This document shows positions 38,513 to 47,082 of a stretch of 64,000 bases of DNA, piece by piece (positions within the stretch are counted from its first letter, which is position 1; every line of letters starts with the position of its first letter). This stretch comes from Promethearchaeota archaeon. Lineage in GTDB: Archaea; Asgardarchaeota; Lokiarchaeia; Sigyniarchaeales; SOKP01. The notes beneath the pieces were generated by a model. That model had not been told where the DNA came from and did not search any database. It saw only the letters and a list, made by a program, of their open reading frames with translations. Made by a program: the position numbers and the translations under genes. The stretch spans positions 1 to 64,000 of the forward strand of contig JAEOSU010000032.1 of the NCBI GenBank assembly GCA_016840165.1. The letters run 5' to 3'.

Positions 38513-38681
38513 TTTAAATATATCCTCCTAATTTTTTAAGAGTGTAAGTTACAAAATCTCTATTTACTAGTGTCTAATAGATTGTATTTATGATATTGTT
38601 AATAGTTCTTATTTTTTAAGTTCAATTGTTATTAAATTTCATTGAGGATAAACATATTTTTACAAGAATGGAAATTTCCTT

Positions 38682-39863
38682 TTATTTTAAATCTAATTGT
38701 AATAATTTCTTGAGGTCATTTCGATTATTAGGTAATCTATATTCTTCCAGAAGTGTGATTAAATCTGTTGTTTCCAAACTTTCATCAATCCATAAATTAT
38801 TATTCAATACTAAGACCCTCAGTACCATCTTTTGATAGTTATTAAGTTGTTTTAATGTCCAAATATTTTGTTCTGGAAGATCGGGAAATACAATCCATAA
38901 TAATGAATAAATTACGTTTAAGGCTTGAATACCACTCAATTTCGATAATACATTTGAAAAATCAGGAACAACTTTTTCGGGGAATTGTACTGCACAGAAT
39001 TTGATAACTTCTGAAATGAATCCTAATAATTCCCCATCATTCCAAGGAAATTCAAAGGGAGATAAATTCATTTCCATTATATTAGGTATTTGCTGCAAAA
39101 TATAATCTATTGGAGTTATATCAACCTCTTCTTTTAAAATATTCACTAGAGCAATTGCTGCAGCTATCTTTACTATAATCGATTTATGTTCTGTAAGAAA
39201 GTTTTTAATTAATAGCTCATCTTTCTTATCTTCTAAATAAGAATCCAGCATAGATAATGAGATCAATGAATTTGCGAGGATTTTATCATCTTTTTCACTT
39301 TTAATTAAATTCCGAATTTTTGGTATAGAATCTGATGCAGCTTCTCTAAACCAAGCAACTCCAAAAATCGCCATTGTTTTTATGGTTGGATCTTTGTTAT
39401 CTAATAAATCGTAATAGGTCTGGACTTCCTTTAGAACAGCTTTATATGAATTGATAAAATCATCAACGTGTTTTAGCCAATCGATGTTAACATCTTCTAG
39501 ACCCTCTGTTTCAGCTTCAGCTTTTAATTCTTCCGGATTAATAGCCCAATCATCTACATTTGGACCTTTAGGCAAAAATGCTTCTGGATAACCTAATGCC
39601 AGATCAACCGTGAATTTAATAAGAATTGCTTTTTCTGGAACGTTTGGATCACGAATTAGCTCAAATATAAAAGGAATCGCATAAGATGTTGCCTCATATC
39701 GAGTTCCTTGATGAAAGATATTGCCATAAAGTTCCCATAAGGCCTCCTTCCTTTCTTCCTCGTCCATAGAGGCCAAAGATCTAATTAGGATCGGTACATC
39801 AGAGGCTTCACCATAAGCGTGCTCAAGGTTAGCCCAATCTATCTCATCTAACCCTTCAAGCAT
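38682..39863 (-). CDS. HEAT-repeat-like helical protein
   Basis: Protein of 393 residues, almost all helical, with repeated pairs of amphipathic helices. Examples are GIFHQGTRYEATSYAIPFIFEL-like units in the first half and DNKDPTIKTMAIFGVAWF, then HKSIIVKIAAAIALVNIL, further on. These recall HEAT or PBS-lyase-like repeats. No enzymatic motif. A scaffold or immunity-type role is possible. It stands 181 bases upstream of hdrA on the same strand, with an A/T-rich gap that must hold the hdrA promoter. Confidence 0.55.
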   Translation of the reverse strand: MLEGLDEIDWANLEHAYGEASDVPILIRSLASMDEEERKEALWELYGNIFHQGTRYEATSYAIPFIFELIRDPNVPEKAILIKFTVDLALGYPEAFLPKGPNVDDWAINPEELKAEAETEGLEDVNIDWLKHVDDFINSYKAVLKEVQTYYDLLDNKDPTIKTMAIFGVAWFREAASDSIPKIRNLIKSEKDDKILANSLISLSMLDSYLEDKKDELLIKNFLTEHKSIIVKIAAAIALVNILKEEVDITPIDYILQQIPNIMEMNLSPFEFPWNDGELLGFISEVIKFCAVQFPEKVVPDFSNVLSKLSGIQALNVIYSLLWIVFPDLPEQNIWTLKQLNNYQKMVLRVLVLNNNLWIDESLETTDLITLLEEYRLPNNRNDLKKLLQLDLK

Positions 39864-39979
39864 ATTAAGGATCCCATTTCGAATATAATCTAATCAAATA
39901 AAAATTGAATATTTTAAATATTTCTTTGTATTAAAACCCAAAAGATATTATTACTAATCCCATTCAAACATATAAGAAG

Positions 39980-41155
39980 ATGCAAGAATTTGAGAAGCTA
40001 ACCATCAATAAATTAATTTTAAGTAAACAACACCTCACAAAAGACTCAAAACTTAATAATATCCTAAAAATCACTGAAGATTTATGCGGATTACATGCAA
40101 CGGGGACGGTAGAACCATACATTCAACTTTTTGTTCGAACACTAAACTTCAAGAAACAGGATTTAGACGCGGAATTATACACCAAAAAGACTCTCGGCAA
40201 AATTCGTGGTATGCGAAAAACTTTGTTTATACTCACCAAGGAGTTGATGCAAATCGTCTATCCATTTGCTCGCAATTTTACTCTAAACCGAGAAGAAAAA
40301 TATCTGGAATACCGAAATATATCACTAAAAGAATATGATGCCTTATCGAGAAAAATATTAGACCTCCTCCAAAATAGAGAACTTTCTACTCGTCAAATTA
40401 AACAGCAAATTAATTCAAAAAAAGATTTAGTCGCAATAATTTCTATTATGTGTGATCAGATGCTCTTAATCCGAGGAAAACCAGTAAGTAGTTGGAGAGA
40501 CCGGCGACTTTTGTATACTCCTTTTAAAAAATATTTCCCTAATCTAAATTTGTCTAAATATAGCGAAAATGAAGCATTAAACCTCATAATTAAGAAGTAT
40601 ATACGCTCATATGGCCCTGCAACGATTGATGATATTGTTTGGTGGTCTGGAATAACTAAGACGAAATTAAAACCCATTCTTACGAACTTGGAAACAGAAG
40701 TAACGACCATTCGCATTTCAAACCTGAACCATAAATATTTGTTCCCTTTAACCGATCTAAACTTACTTGAGAATCGTTCTGCACAAGAGAGCACGGTAAA
40801 TTTGTTGCCTTTACTCGATCCCTATATGATGGGATATAAGAATCGAGAACGTTATGTTGATATCAATAAATATGAGTATATTTTTGATCGATCTGGGAAC
40901 GCCACTCAAGTAATTCTTCAAGATGGATTTGTCATAGGGATTTGGGATGTAATTCTAAAACCAAAACCAACATGTAAATTATATTTCCTTAAGGAAATTG
41001 ATGATACTATCTTGAAGAAAGTTAATTCAAAAGCGAGAAAATTATCAAAATTCATAACCGGGAAGGAGCTTGAAATTCATATCTGTAAGTCTATGGTACC
41101 TTTAACTGAAAAAACTATGGGTGGATTTATGTCTCCTCTAAAGAACTCCAAATGA
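39980..41155 (+). CDS. Winged-helix DNA-binding protein, HTH_42 / AlkZ-like superfamily
   Basis: Protein of 391 residues with the family landmarks. The N-terminal GLHATGTVEP is the place where AlkZ glycosylases have a QxQ or QxD motif, which is absent here. SYGPATIDDIVWWSGI is near 213, LLPLLDPYMMGYKNR near 274, and VILQDGFVIGIWDV near 312. Members of this family bind DNA with three winged helices, and some excise crosslinked or alkylated bases. With GLHAT instead of the glutamine motif, this member belongs to the widespread uncharacterised subgroup. ATG start without a strong Shine-Dalgarno. Confidence 0.7.
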   Translation: MQEFEKLTINKLILSKQHLTKDSKLNNILKITEDLCGLHATGTVEPYIQLFVRTLNFKKQDLDAELYTKKTLGKIRGMRKTLFILTKELMQIVYPFARNFTLNREEKYLEYRNISLKEYDALSRKILDLLQNRELSTRQIKQQINSKKDLVAIISIMCDQMLLIRGKPVSSWRDRRLLYTPFKKYFPNLNLSKYSENEALNLIIKKYIRSYGPATIDDIVWWSGITKTKLKPILTNLETEVTTIRISNLNHKYLFPLTDLNLLENRSAQESTVNLLPLLDPYMMGYKNRERYVDINKYEYIFDRSGNATQVILQDGFVIGIWDVILKPKPTCKLYFLKEIDDTILKKVNSKARKLSKFITGKELEIHICKSMVPLTEKTMGGFMSPLKNSK

Positions 41156-41203
41156 ATTTAAAATAATTTAGATATTATATAAAAAAAGAAAAATAAAATT
41201 GAA

Positions 41204-41746
41204 TTACTTCTTTAATCCAAATTCAGTCACATCGCCAAATAGGCGTTTCACAGCTTCTATACGAGTTTCTTCTCCAATTTGTTCAACGCTCTTCAAGCTA
41301 ATTGCCTCCTTAGGACAAACAGCAATACATTGAGGCTCCTTTTTTCCAACCTCAGGATCGATGAATTCTTCCTTCATGCTTTCACATAAATCGCATACAA
41401 TCGCTTTTTGATTTTCTAAATGTAAGGTTATTACTCCAAAATCACATGCCCGAATACAAAAACCACATCCATTACACTTATCACTATCAACCATAATCGA
41501 TCCTTCCTCGTCTTTATCTAATGCTTTTTCTGGGCAAGATCTAATACAAGGAGCATCTTCACATTTTTGACAGGCAAGTGCAATGTTAAAAATGGGTTCG
41601 ATTCGTACACGATGGATTCTGGTGTTTATTGGATTAAACTCTCCGTCGTGAACGAAACTACAAACACTTTCACATGTCTCACAACCAGTACAAAGCTCTG
41701 GATCAACAATAATGAATTGATGAATCCGTTTTCGTTTAGCTGACAT
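41204..41746 (-). CDS. Multi-cluster 4Fe-4S ferredoxin, partner of AOR
   Basis: Protein of 180 residues with cysteine motifs CTGCETCESVC near 17, CQKCEDAPCIRSCP near 58, CNGCGFCIRACD near 88 and a last set (CDLC, then CIAVCP) between 118 and 142. This is the four-cluster layout of DmsB/HycB-like electron-transfer subunits. It directly abuts the AOR gene and would take the electrons from aldehyde oxidation. Confidence 0.85.
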   Translation of the reverse strand: MSAKRKRIHQFIIVDPELCTGCETCESVCSFVHDGEFNPINTRIHRVRIEPIFNIALACQKCEDAPCIRSCPEKALDKDEEGSIMVDSDKCNGCGFCIRACDFGVITLHLENQKAIVCDLCESMKEEFIDPEVGKKEPQCIAVCPKEAISLKSVEQIGEETRIEAVKRLFGDVTEFGLKK

Positions 41747-43687
41747 TTATTTCTTCTTACCTCCGGAAGCGGGTTTTAAATTTCCAATTACAAAATCGAG
41801 ACCTAATCTTTTCAAAGTCGCATCAGTAGGAATTCCTGTTTCTGGATCCCAACCACGTGCTTTATAATATCCGCTGAGTAGCGTTTGGTATCCCTCTTCT
41901 TTGAGTGTGACTCCCTTTGTAGGACCCTTGGTATGTGCTTCTTTAAAGAACTTCTCTGGCGGATGATCATCTGCTCGAGTCCATCCTTCCCGAATGTTAA
42001 AGCATTTCGAAAGATTTACGATAGCCTCACCTCTAAGATTGATAGATTCTTCCGTGTGAGGAATCCCTGTAACTAGCTCATAAACCTTGGCCATCTCAGC
42101 ATCATTTTCGTAGATACCACGAGTGAATTTGCATACTATATAAGAATCAATAACCGCGTAGATATCCTCTACCGAAATAATAGCTTTCGCCCTTTCAAGT
42201 GGTTGATCATAGGCAAAACGATCAAATTTTCCTTTCGCATCTAGACCATAGGCTCCATTGCGCAAATGACAAGCTCCACGAATGGACACACTCTCACCTA
42301 CGGCAAAGGATGTCATTCCATGAAGGTCAAAAGCCGGTAACTCTAATCCTTTGATATGCATACCATAATATCCCGCATCTTTTCGACCTTTTTCTTCTAA
42401 GCGTATTCCTGCTTGTCGAGTACCGTCACCAAAAATCTCTCCAGCGAATCCTTTTCCCATTATCATCTCTTCGGTAAATCTTACTAAATTTTTTGTAGAA
42501 CCAAAGGGTAATTTATATCCTAAATCTTTTTCAGTTACAAGACCTTTTTCAAAACATTCCATACACATCGCGGCAGTAACCCCGCCCGAAATTGCGTCGA
42601 TTCCTAGATCGTCACATAAAGCAACACATTTAAACACTGTAGGCCAATCAGGATTACCGCAAGCACTTCCAAAACTATAACAGATCTCGACATCAATACT
42701 TGCAAATAAGTTTGGCCAATCTGGATGGGTTTTGGGAACTTGGGCAATATGATCACAAGCTATAGAGCACTGAGAACACGCAACTTTTTTTACCACCCAA
42801 TCAATATTTAAAGTATCTCCTGTAAATGTGCCGTTATCGATTTCTTCCCAGGTTCCCTCTTGATGATTTCGAATAGGAAACATACCAAGCTTGTTATAGC
42901 TAGTTATACCCGCGGGAGTTCCTAAATCTCGATATTTCGCAGTAGCTGGACCGTTTGCGACTTTAATCAATTTTTTAGCCATTTTGTAAAATTCAACTGG
43001 GTTTGCTACTTTTGTGGCTTTAGTTCCTCTAAAACAAATAGCCTTTAAGTTTTTAGAACCCATAACTGCACCCATGCCTGTTCTTCCCGCTTGGCGGTTT
43101 CTATCATTGGTAATACAAGCTAGTTTACTCATTCTTTCTCCTGCTGGACCAATTGCCATGACCGCTAATCTTTGATCTTGAAATTCCTCTCGGAGCAATT
43201 CTTCAGTTTCCCAACAGCCTTTGCCCCATACGGTTTTTTCACACGGTACCAGATAATAATCATCATCATCAACAACCAAATAAACAGGTTCGGGAGATTT
43301 TCCTCTGAAAACAATCATATTAATTCCCGCTCTACGAGCTTGAGCTCCAATTGAACCAGAAGAAATAGACATTCCAAACATTCCTGTTAATGGTGATTTT
43401 GCAAATACTCCATATTTAGAACTAGTTGGGAGAATTGTTGTTGGAAAAGGACCAATCGCCCATATAAATATATTATCCGGTCCTAATGGATCCACACCAG
43501 GTTTTAGCTCATCCCATAATACTTTAGCTGCAAAGCCATATCCTCCAATCCAATCTCGACAGAATTCTTCAGAAAGCATAGTTTTATCTATTTTTCCATT
43601 AGTTAAATCAACATCAAGTCGTATTTGAGAATAGCCCTTTACTCGATCTGGAATAGATATATCTTTAGATTTACTCATATTGTACAC
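41747..43687 (-). CDS. aor: Tungsten/molybdenum aldehyde:ferredoxin oxidoreductase
   Basis: Protein of 646 residues of the AOR family, which oxidises aldehydes to carboxylic acids with a bis-pterin tungsten centre. The [4Fe-4S] ligands are CSQCSIAC near residue 298 plus the distant Cys in YIVCKF. Pterin-contact stretches such as GPAGERMSKLACI and GRTGMGAVMGSKNLKAI are intact. The start is either GTG (MYNMSK, taken here) or the ATG three codons inside; the Shine-Dalgarno is weak for both. Cotranscribed with its ferredoxin (stop and start adjacent). Substrate range unknown. Confidence 0.9.
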   Translation of the reverse strand: MYNMSKSKDISIPDRVKGYSQIRLDVDLTNGKIDKTMLSEEFCRDWIGGYGFAAKVLWDELKPGVDPLGPDNIFIWAIGPFPTTILPTSSKYGVFAKSPLTGMFGMSISSGSIGAQARRAGINMIVFRGKSPEPVYLVVDDDDYYLVPCEKTVWGKGCWETEELLREEFQDQRLAVMAIGPAGERMSKLACITNDRNRQAGRTGMGAVMGSKNLKAICFRGTKATKVANPVEFYKMAKKLIKVANGPATAKYRDLGTPAGITSYNKLGMFPIRNHQEGTWEEIDNGTFTGDTLNIDWVVKKVACSQCSIACDHIAQVPKTHPDWPNLFASIDVEICYSFGSACGNPDWPTVFKCVALCDDLGIDAISGGVTAAMCMECFEKGLVTEKDLGYKLPFGSTKNLVRFTEEMIMGKGFAGEIFGDGTRQAGIRLEEKGRKDAGYYGMHIKGLELPAFDLHGMTSFAVGESVSIRGACHLRNGAYGLDAKGKFDRFAYDQPLERAKAIISVEDIYAVIDSYIVCKFTRGIYENDAEMAKVYELVTGIPHTEESINLRGEAIVNLSKCFNIREGWTRADDHPPEKFFKEAHTKGPTKGVTLKEEGYQTLLSGYYKARGWDPETGIPTDATLKRLGLDFVIGNLKPASGGKKK

Positions 43688-44096
43688 TTACTTTTATTTA
43701 TTGATATTCAATTTTTCTGAACAATTTAATATAGATAATAACTCTTTATTAGGTTACTTGTTAATCTAAATAACCCCATCTTTTAGTTATTTCCTAATAT
43801 TAAATTTATGAAAAATCTCTATTGAATGATTTAAATTAGAATTAATTTTTATTTTATTTAAAATTCCCTAATTTTCTTATATAACAGAGAATCTGTTAAG
43901 ATTTCCTAAATTGATTTGTATTGAATTATATCTATTCATTTATTTTGTATTTCAGATATTCAATTAATTGTATTCTGAAAAGTTAAAACCTATGAAAAAT
44001 ATAACTAAAATAATACGATTTTACAAAAATCAGCCTAAAATGGAAGTTACTACTATTAAATACGAATGAAGCCCTTATAAAGGTGTCAAATTAATC
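43688..44096. other. Intergenic region between divergent aor and desulfidase genes
   Basis: 409 bases without a credible gene. It must contain two promoters. On the plus side a TATA-like TATTAAATAC (44054-44063) lies about 34-43 bases before the TTG start at 44097, and AAGGTG is at 44080-44085. A 7-base inverted repeat TAACAGA-GAA-TCTGTTA at 43882-43898 could be an operator. Such repeats also occur by chance in AT-rich DNA. Confidence 0.45.
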
Positions 44097-45452
44097 TTGG
44101 ACTTACTAAACTTTTTAAAAAAGAATGTTATTTCTGCTACTGGATGTACCGAGCCAATAGCTATAGCTTATGCTGTATCATTGGCGTATTATGCTTTATT
44201 TCAAGAAAAAATTACGAATGATGTAAATGATTCTTTCAAATTCTTTAATAAAGTACCTGAGATTAAACCTGAGAATATCGAGATGATTAACATCAAAGTA
44301 GACCAGAATATCTATAAAAATGCCTATTCTGCTATAATACCAGGAACAAATGGTTTGAAAGGAATAGAGGTTGCAGCTGCGCTAGCCTTATATCAAAATC
44401 CGAAAGCAAAATTAAATATATTTAAAAATCTAAATTTGGTTAACTTTAACAAGATTGAGCAAATTCTAAATAGTGATGTCATAAAAGTATCATATTCAGA
44501 AGATTCACTTACTGATTATTTACTAAAAATAGATATAAGTCTAAAATATAAATCAAATGATGTTCTAAAAACCTCTCAAGTAAAAATCCGTGAGACTCAT
44601 GACAATGTAGTGGAAATTAAGGTAAACGGAATAGATTTATACAAAAAAACTAATAATCAAACAAATGATAAGGAGAAAAAAAAATCATTAAATTTGAACA
44701 CAATTTTAGAAATCGTTGAAACCGCAGATAAATCCGTCTTAGATGAAGTAGATAAGGGTATTTTAATGAATATGAAAGTCGCTAATGAAGGTGGGACTAG
44801 AAGATATGGGCTTGAAATTGCTAAGAATCTTAGGTACATCTTTAATGAAGATGGATGTTCAGATTCCATTATCTCTGAAATCCGTAGTAAAGTAGCTTCT
44901 GCAGCGGATGCTAGAATGGGCGGAACTAATTTACCCGTTATGACAACTTCGGGATCGGGAAACATGGGAATCACAGCAATTATACCAGTCGTAATCATGG
45001 GAGAACGAAGGCATATATCGAGAACTAAAATTAAAAAGGCTGTGTTATTGTCTCATTTAATCACATCAATTGCGGATCAATATCTTGGTCATTTATCTGC
45101 GTTGTGTGGAGTTGCTATTAAAGCAGGATTTGGAGTTGCTGCAGCTATAACATATATGTTAGATGGCTCTCAAGCTCAAATTAGCTATGCAATCAATTTG
45201 CTAGCTGCAAACAATATCGGATTTCTATGTGATGGAGCAAAGCCGGGCTGCGCGTTAAAAGTTTCGACTGCTGCAGGTATTGCAACCGAATGTGCCCTAA
45301 TGGCGTTAAATAATCAGAAAATAAGTCATGATAATGGAATCATCTTTGAAAACCCAGATGATACCCTCAAAGGCATAGGGAATTTATGCCATTCACTTTA
45401 TCAACTAAATAAAGAAATCATAGAATTAATTGAGAAGAGTGTTATAAATTAA
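44097..45452 (+). CDS. cyuA: L-cysteine desulfidase, CyuA/UPF0597 family
   Basis: Protein of 451 residues. The N-terminal SATGCTEPIAIAYA (about 13-26) is the family signature, with the Cys that helps bind a [4Fe-4S] cluster. Further signatures are DARMGGTNLPVMTTSGSGNMG near 281 and CDGAKPGCALKVS near 382 with the other cluster cysteines. The reaction is cysteine to pyruvate, ammonia and sulfide. TTG start with AAGGTG eleven bases upstream. It is a single plus-strand gene between two minus-strand redox operons; sulfide for iron-sulfur assembly or selenium/sulfur metabolism would fit, but that is inference. Confidence 0.85.
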   Translation: MDLLNFLKKNVISATGCTEPIAIAYAVSLAYYALFQEKITNDVNDSFKFFNKVPEIKPENIEMINIKVDQNIYKNAYSAIIPGTNGLKGIEVAAALALYQNPKAKLNIFKNLNLVNFNKIEQILNSDVIKVSYSEDSLTDYLLKIDISLKYKSNDVLKTSQVKIRETHDNVVEIKVNGIDLYKKTNNQTNDKEKKKSLNLNTILEIVETADKSVLDEVDKGILMNMKVANEGGTRRYGLEIAKNLRYIFNEDGCSDSIISEIRSKVASAADARMGGTNLPVMTTSGSGNMGITAIIPVVIMGERRHISRTKIKKAVLLSHLITSIADQYLGHLSALCGVAIKAGFGVAAAITYMLDGSQAQISYAINLLAANNIGFLCDGAKPGCALKVSTAAGIATECALMALNNQKISHDNGIIFENPDDTLKGIGNLCHSLYQLNKEIIELIEKSVIN

Positions 45453-45455
45453 AAC

Positions 45456-46571
45456 CTATTTCTTCCTTTTCAAACCAACCATTTTTTTCAGCCAATTGGT
45501 TTTCTTAATTTTCCATTCTTTTGTTTGTTCTATAGGTACTGTGTATTGTTCGATTAAACCCACCGATAATAATGAATGAATTAAATTATGAGCTTTTTTG
45601 TTGCGAGTAATGATCATTGAGTAGCCTTTTGGAGCACCTGAAGCCCCAACACTGATATCAGAGAACTTACCCGTGAAATCATCACAATCATGGCAATGAC
45701 TCCTAACTGCGGGGTCTAATTTCTTAATATCGACTTCAAACTCATTGTCATTTTTATCTCTGATGAAGAAATTTTTCTTGATCCAAGTTTTTTTAATATT
45801 CTTAGGCTTAACTTTAGTTTCAGCCTGTAAGAGTTCGTATAATTTGTCGTAATTAAAATTCTCAAAACAAAATAAGCTAATAGCATATTTAACTACATGA
45901 GCGGGTTTAATATGAAGAAATCGCATCTTCCCTATTGCCCGTATTTGACATGGAGTTCCTACAAAGACTAATCTTAGCTGTTCGATGTCTAAAATTCTTT
46001 TTTTCTCAATAATATCCAAAGAAATATTATATAAATCTTTTAACGGTAAAATCTGTGAGGAAATAGAATAACGCGTTCCTGAGGATTTTAATATATCTTC
46101 TTTACCATAAATGATTTTTGGAATTGTATTTAAATTATCATCATATAGAGATACAATCGCGGCATCTATCATATTCCTATCAAAGAGATATGATAATATA
46201 GTGGATACTACGCCTCCATCCTGACCTACTTCTTTAATCGCTTCCTGTGTGGTCTTAGCAGCAATTATCTCTTCTATATAACCTAACTCATCCTCGATTT
46301 TATAGAATTTATTTATCTTTTCTTGGATAGTATCTGTTTGGGGACATATATAATAACACAAACCACACTCCGTGCAATTATCTACAGTTTCAGGAGATTT
46401 ATATTTAGGAGTATAACCCTCCATTTTAATTACATTAAATCCTTGACTTTCACAATAAGCAACACATGCACCGCATGAGCAGCATTTTCCTGGATGAATT
46501 ACGGTCTCAAAGAGATCCTTGAAAACTTTTACTTCTTCTCCTTTTGAATCATTTTTCCTAATTTCAGTCAT
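45456..46571 (-). CDS. FrhB-family flavoprotein (F420-linked or related)
   Basis: Protein of 371 residues. CCSCGACVAYC near 34 and CTECGLCYYICP near 65 are two [4Fe-4S] clusters. The flavin domain shows QDGGVVSTILSYLF near 117, RLVFVGTPCQIRAIGKM near 198 and a CHDCDDFTGKFSDISVGASGAP stretch near 292, all typical of FrhB. FrhB transfers electrons between FAD and F420. It is the last gene of the second Hdr operon and overlaps the upstream mvhD by eight bases, so translation is coupled. Confidence 0.8.
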   Translation of the reverse strand: MTEIRKNDSKGEEVKVFKDLFETVIHPGKCCSCGACVAYCESQGFNVIKMEGYTPKYKSPETVDNCTECGLCYYICPQTDTIQEKINKFYKIEDELGYIEEIIAAKTTQEAIKEVGQDGGVVSTILSYLFDRNMIDAAIVSLYDDNLNTIPKIIYGKEDILKSSGTRYSISSQILPLKDLYNISLDIIEKKRILDIEQLRLVFVGTPCQIRAIGKMRFLHIKPAHVVKYAISLFCFENFNYDKLYELLQAETKVKPKNIKKTWIKKNFFIRDKNDNEFEVDIKKLDPAVRSHCHDCDDFTGKFSDISVGASGAPKGYSMIITRNKKAHNLIHSLLSVGLIEQYTVPIEQTKEWKIKKTNWLKKMVGLKRKK

Positions 46572-47049
46572 TTATGCTAACCTCACAAGCACTTTCTAAA
46601 TTAATTAAATTTAATTTTTTAGGGATTTTTGATTCTCCTAGTTTTTTTACCGATTCTGTAAATTCTCTGATTAATTCTGCAAATTGTTTTCCTTCACTTG
46701 CAGAGATCCAATGCAATCGAAATCTCTCCTCTTCAATACCTATACTTTTGATAAGACGTTTAAGATGTTCCATCCTCCTTTTAGTAAATTCATTTCCTGT
46801 AATATAATGACAATCTCCAATATGGCATCCCGTAATTAAAACACCATCCACACCATTTTTAAATGCATTTAAAACAAAGGTAGGTTCAACCCTTCCAGAA
46901 CACATAACGCGAATTATTCTGACATTAGGTGGATATTGATATCTTGAAACTCCCGCTAAATCTGCACCTGCATATGAGCACCAATTACAGCAAAAAGCAA
47001 GAATTACGGGTTCAAAATCTTCTTGATCTTTTCTTTTTGTGTCTATCAT
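46564..47049 (-). CDS. mvhD: MvhD-family electron-transfer subunit, all-Cys
   Basis: Protein of 161 residues with FCCNWCSYAGADLAG near 17, VMCSGRVEP near 48, ITGCHIGDCHY near 73 and ASEGKQFAELI: the full [2Fe-2S] MvhD set with Cys everywhere. It lies between the double HdrA and the FrhB gene and should link FrhB to HdrA. It provides one of the two Cys references for reading the TGA codons of the Sec-type mvhD. Confidence 0.88.
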   Translation of the reverse strand: MIDTKRKDQEDFEPVILAFCCNWCSYAGADLAGVSRYQYPPNVRIIRVMCSGRVEPTFVLNAFKNGVDGVLITGCHIGDCHYITGNEFTKRRMEHLKRLIKSIGIEEERFRLHWISASEGKQFAELIREFTESVKKLGESKIPKKLNLINLESACEVSIND

Positions 47050-47082
47050 ACTTTATCCATCATTTTTTTATGTTTTTTAATT

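Noticed and set aside
38274..38531. Plus-strand frame of 85 residues opposite hdrA
   Set aside because: It is the shadow of the hdrA N-terminal coding region on the other strand.
43882..43898. 7-base inverted repeat as a defined operator
   Set aside because: Too short for AT-rich DNA to stand as a separate finding; noted under the intergenic entry only.
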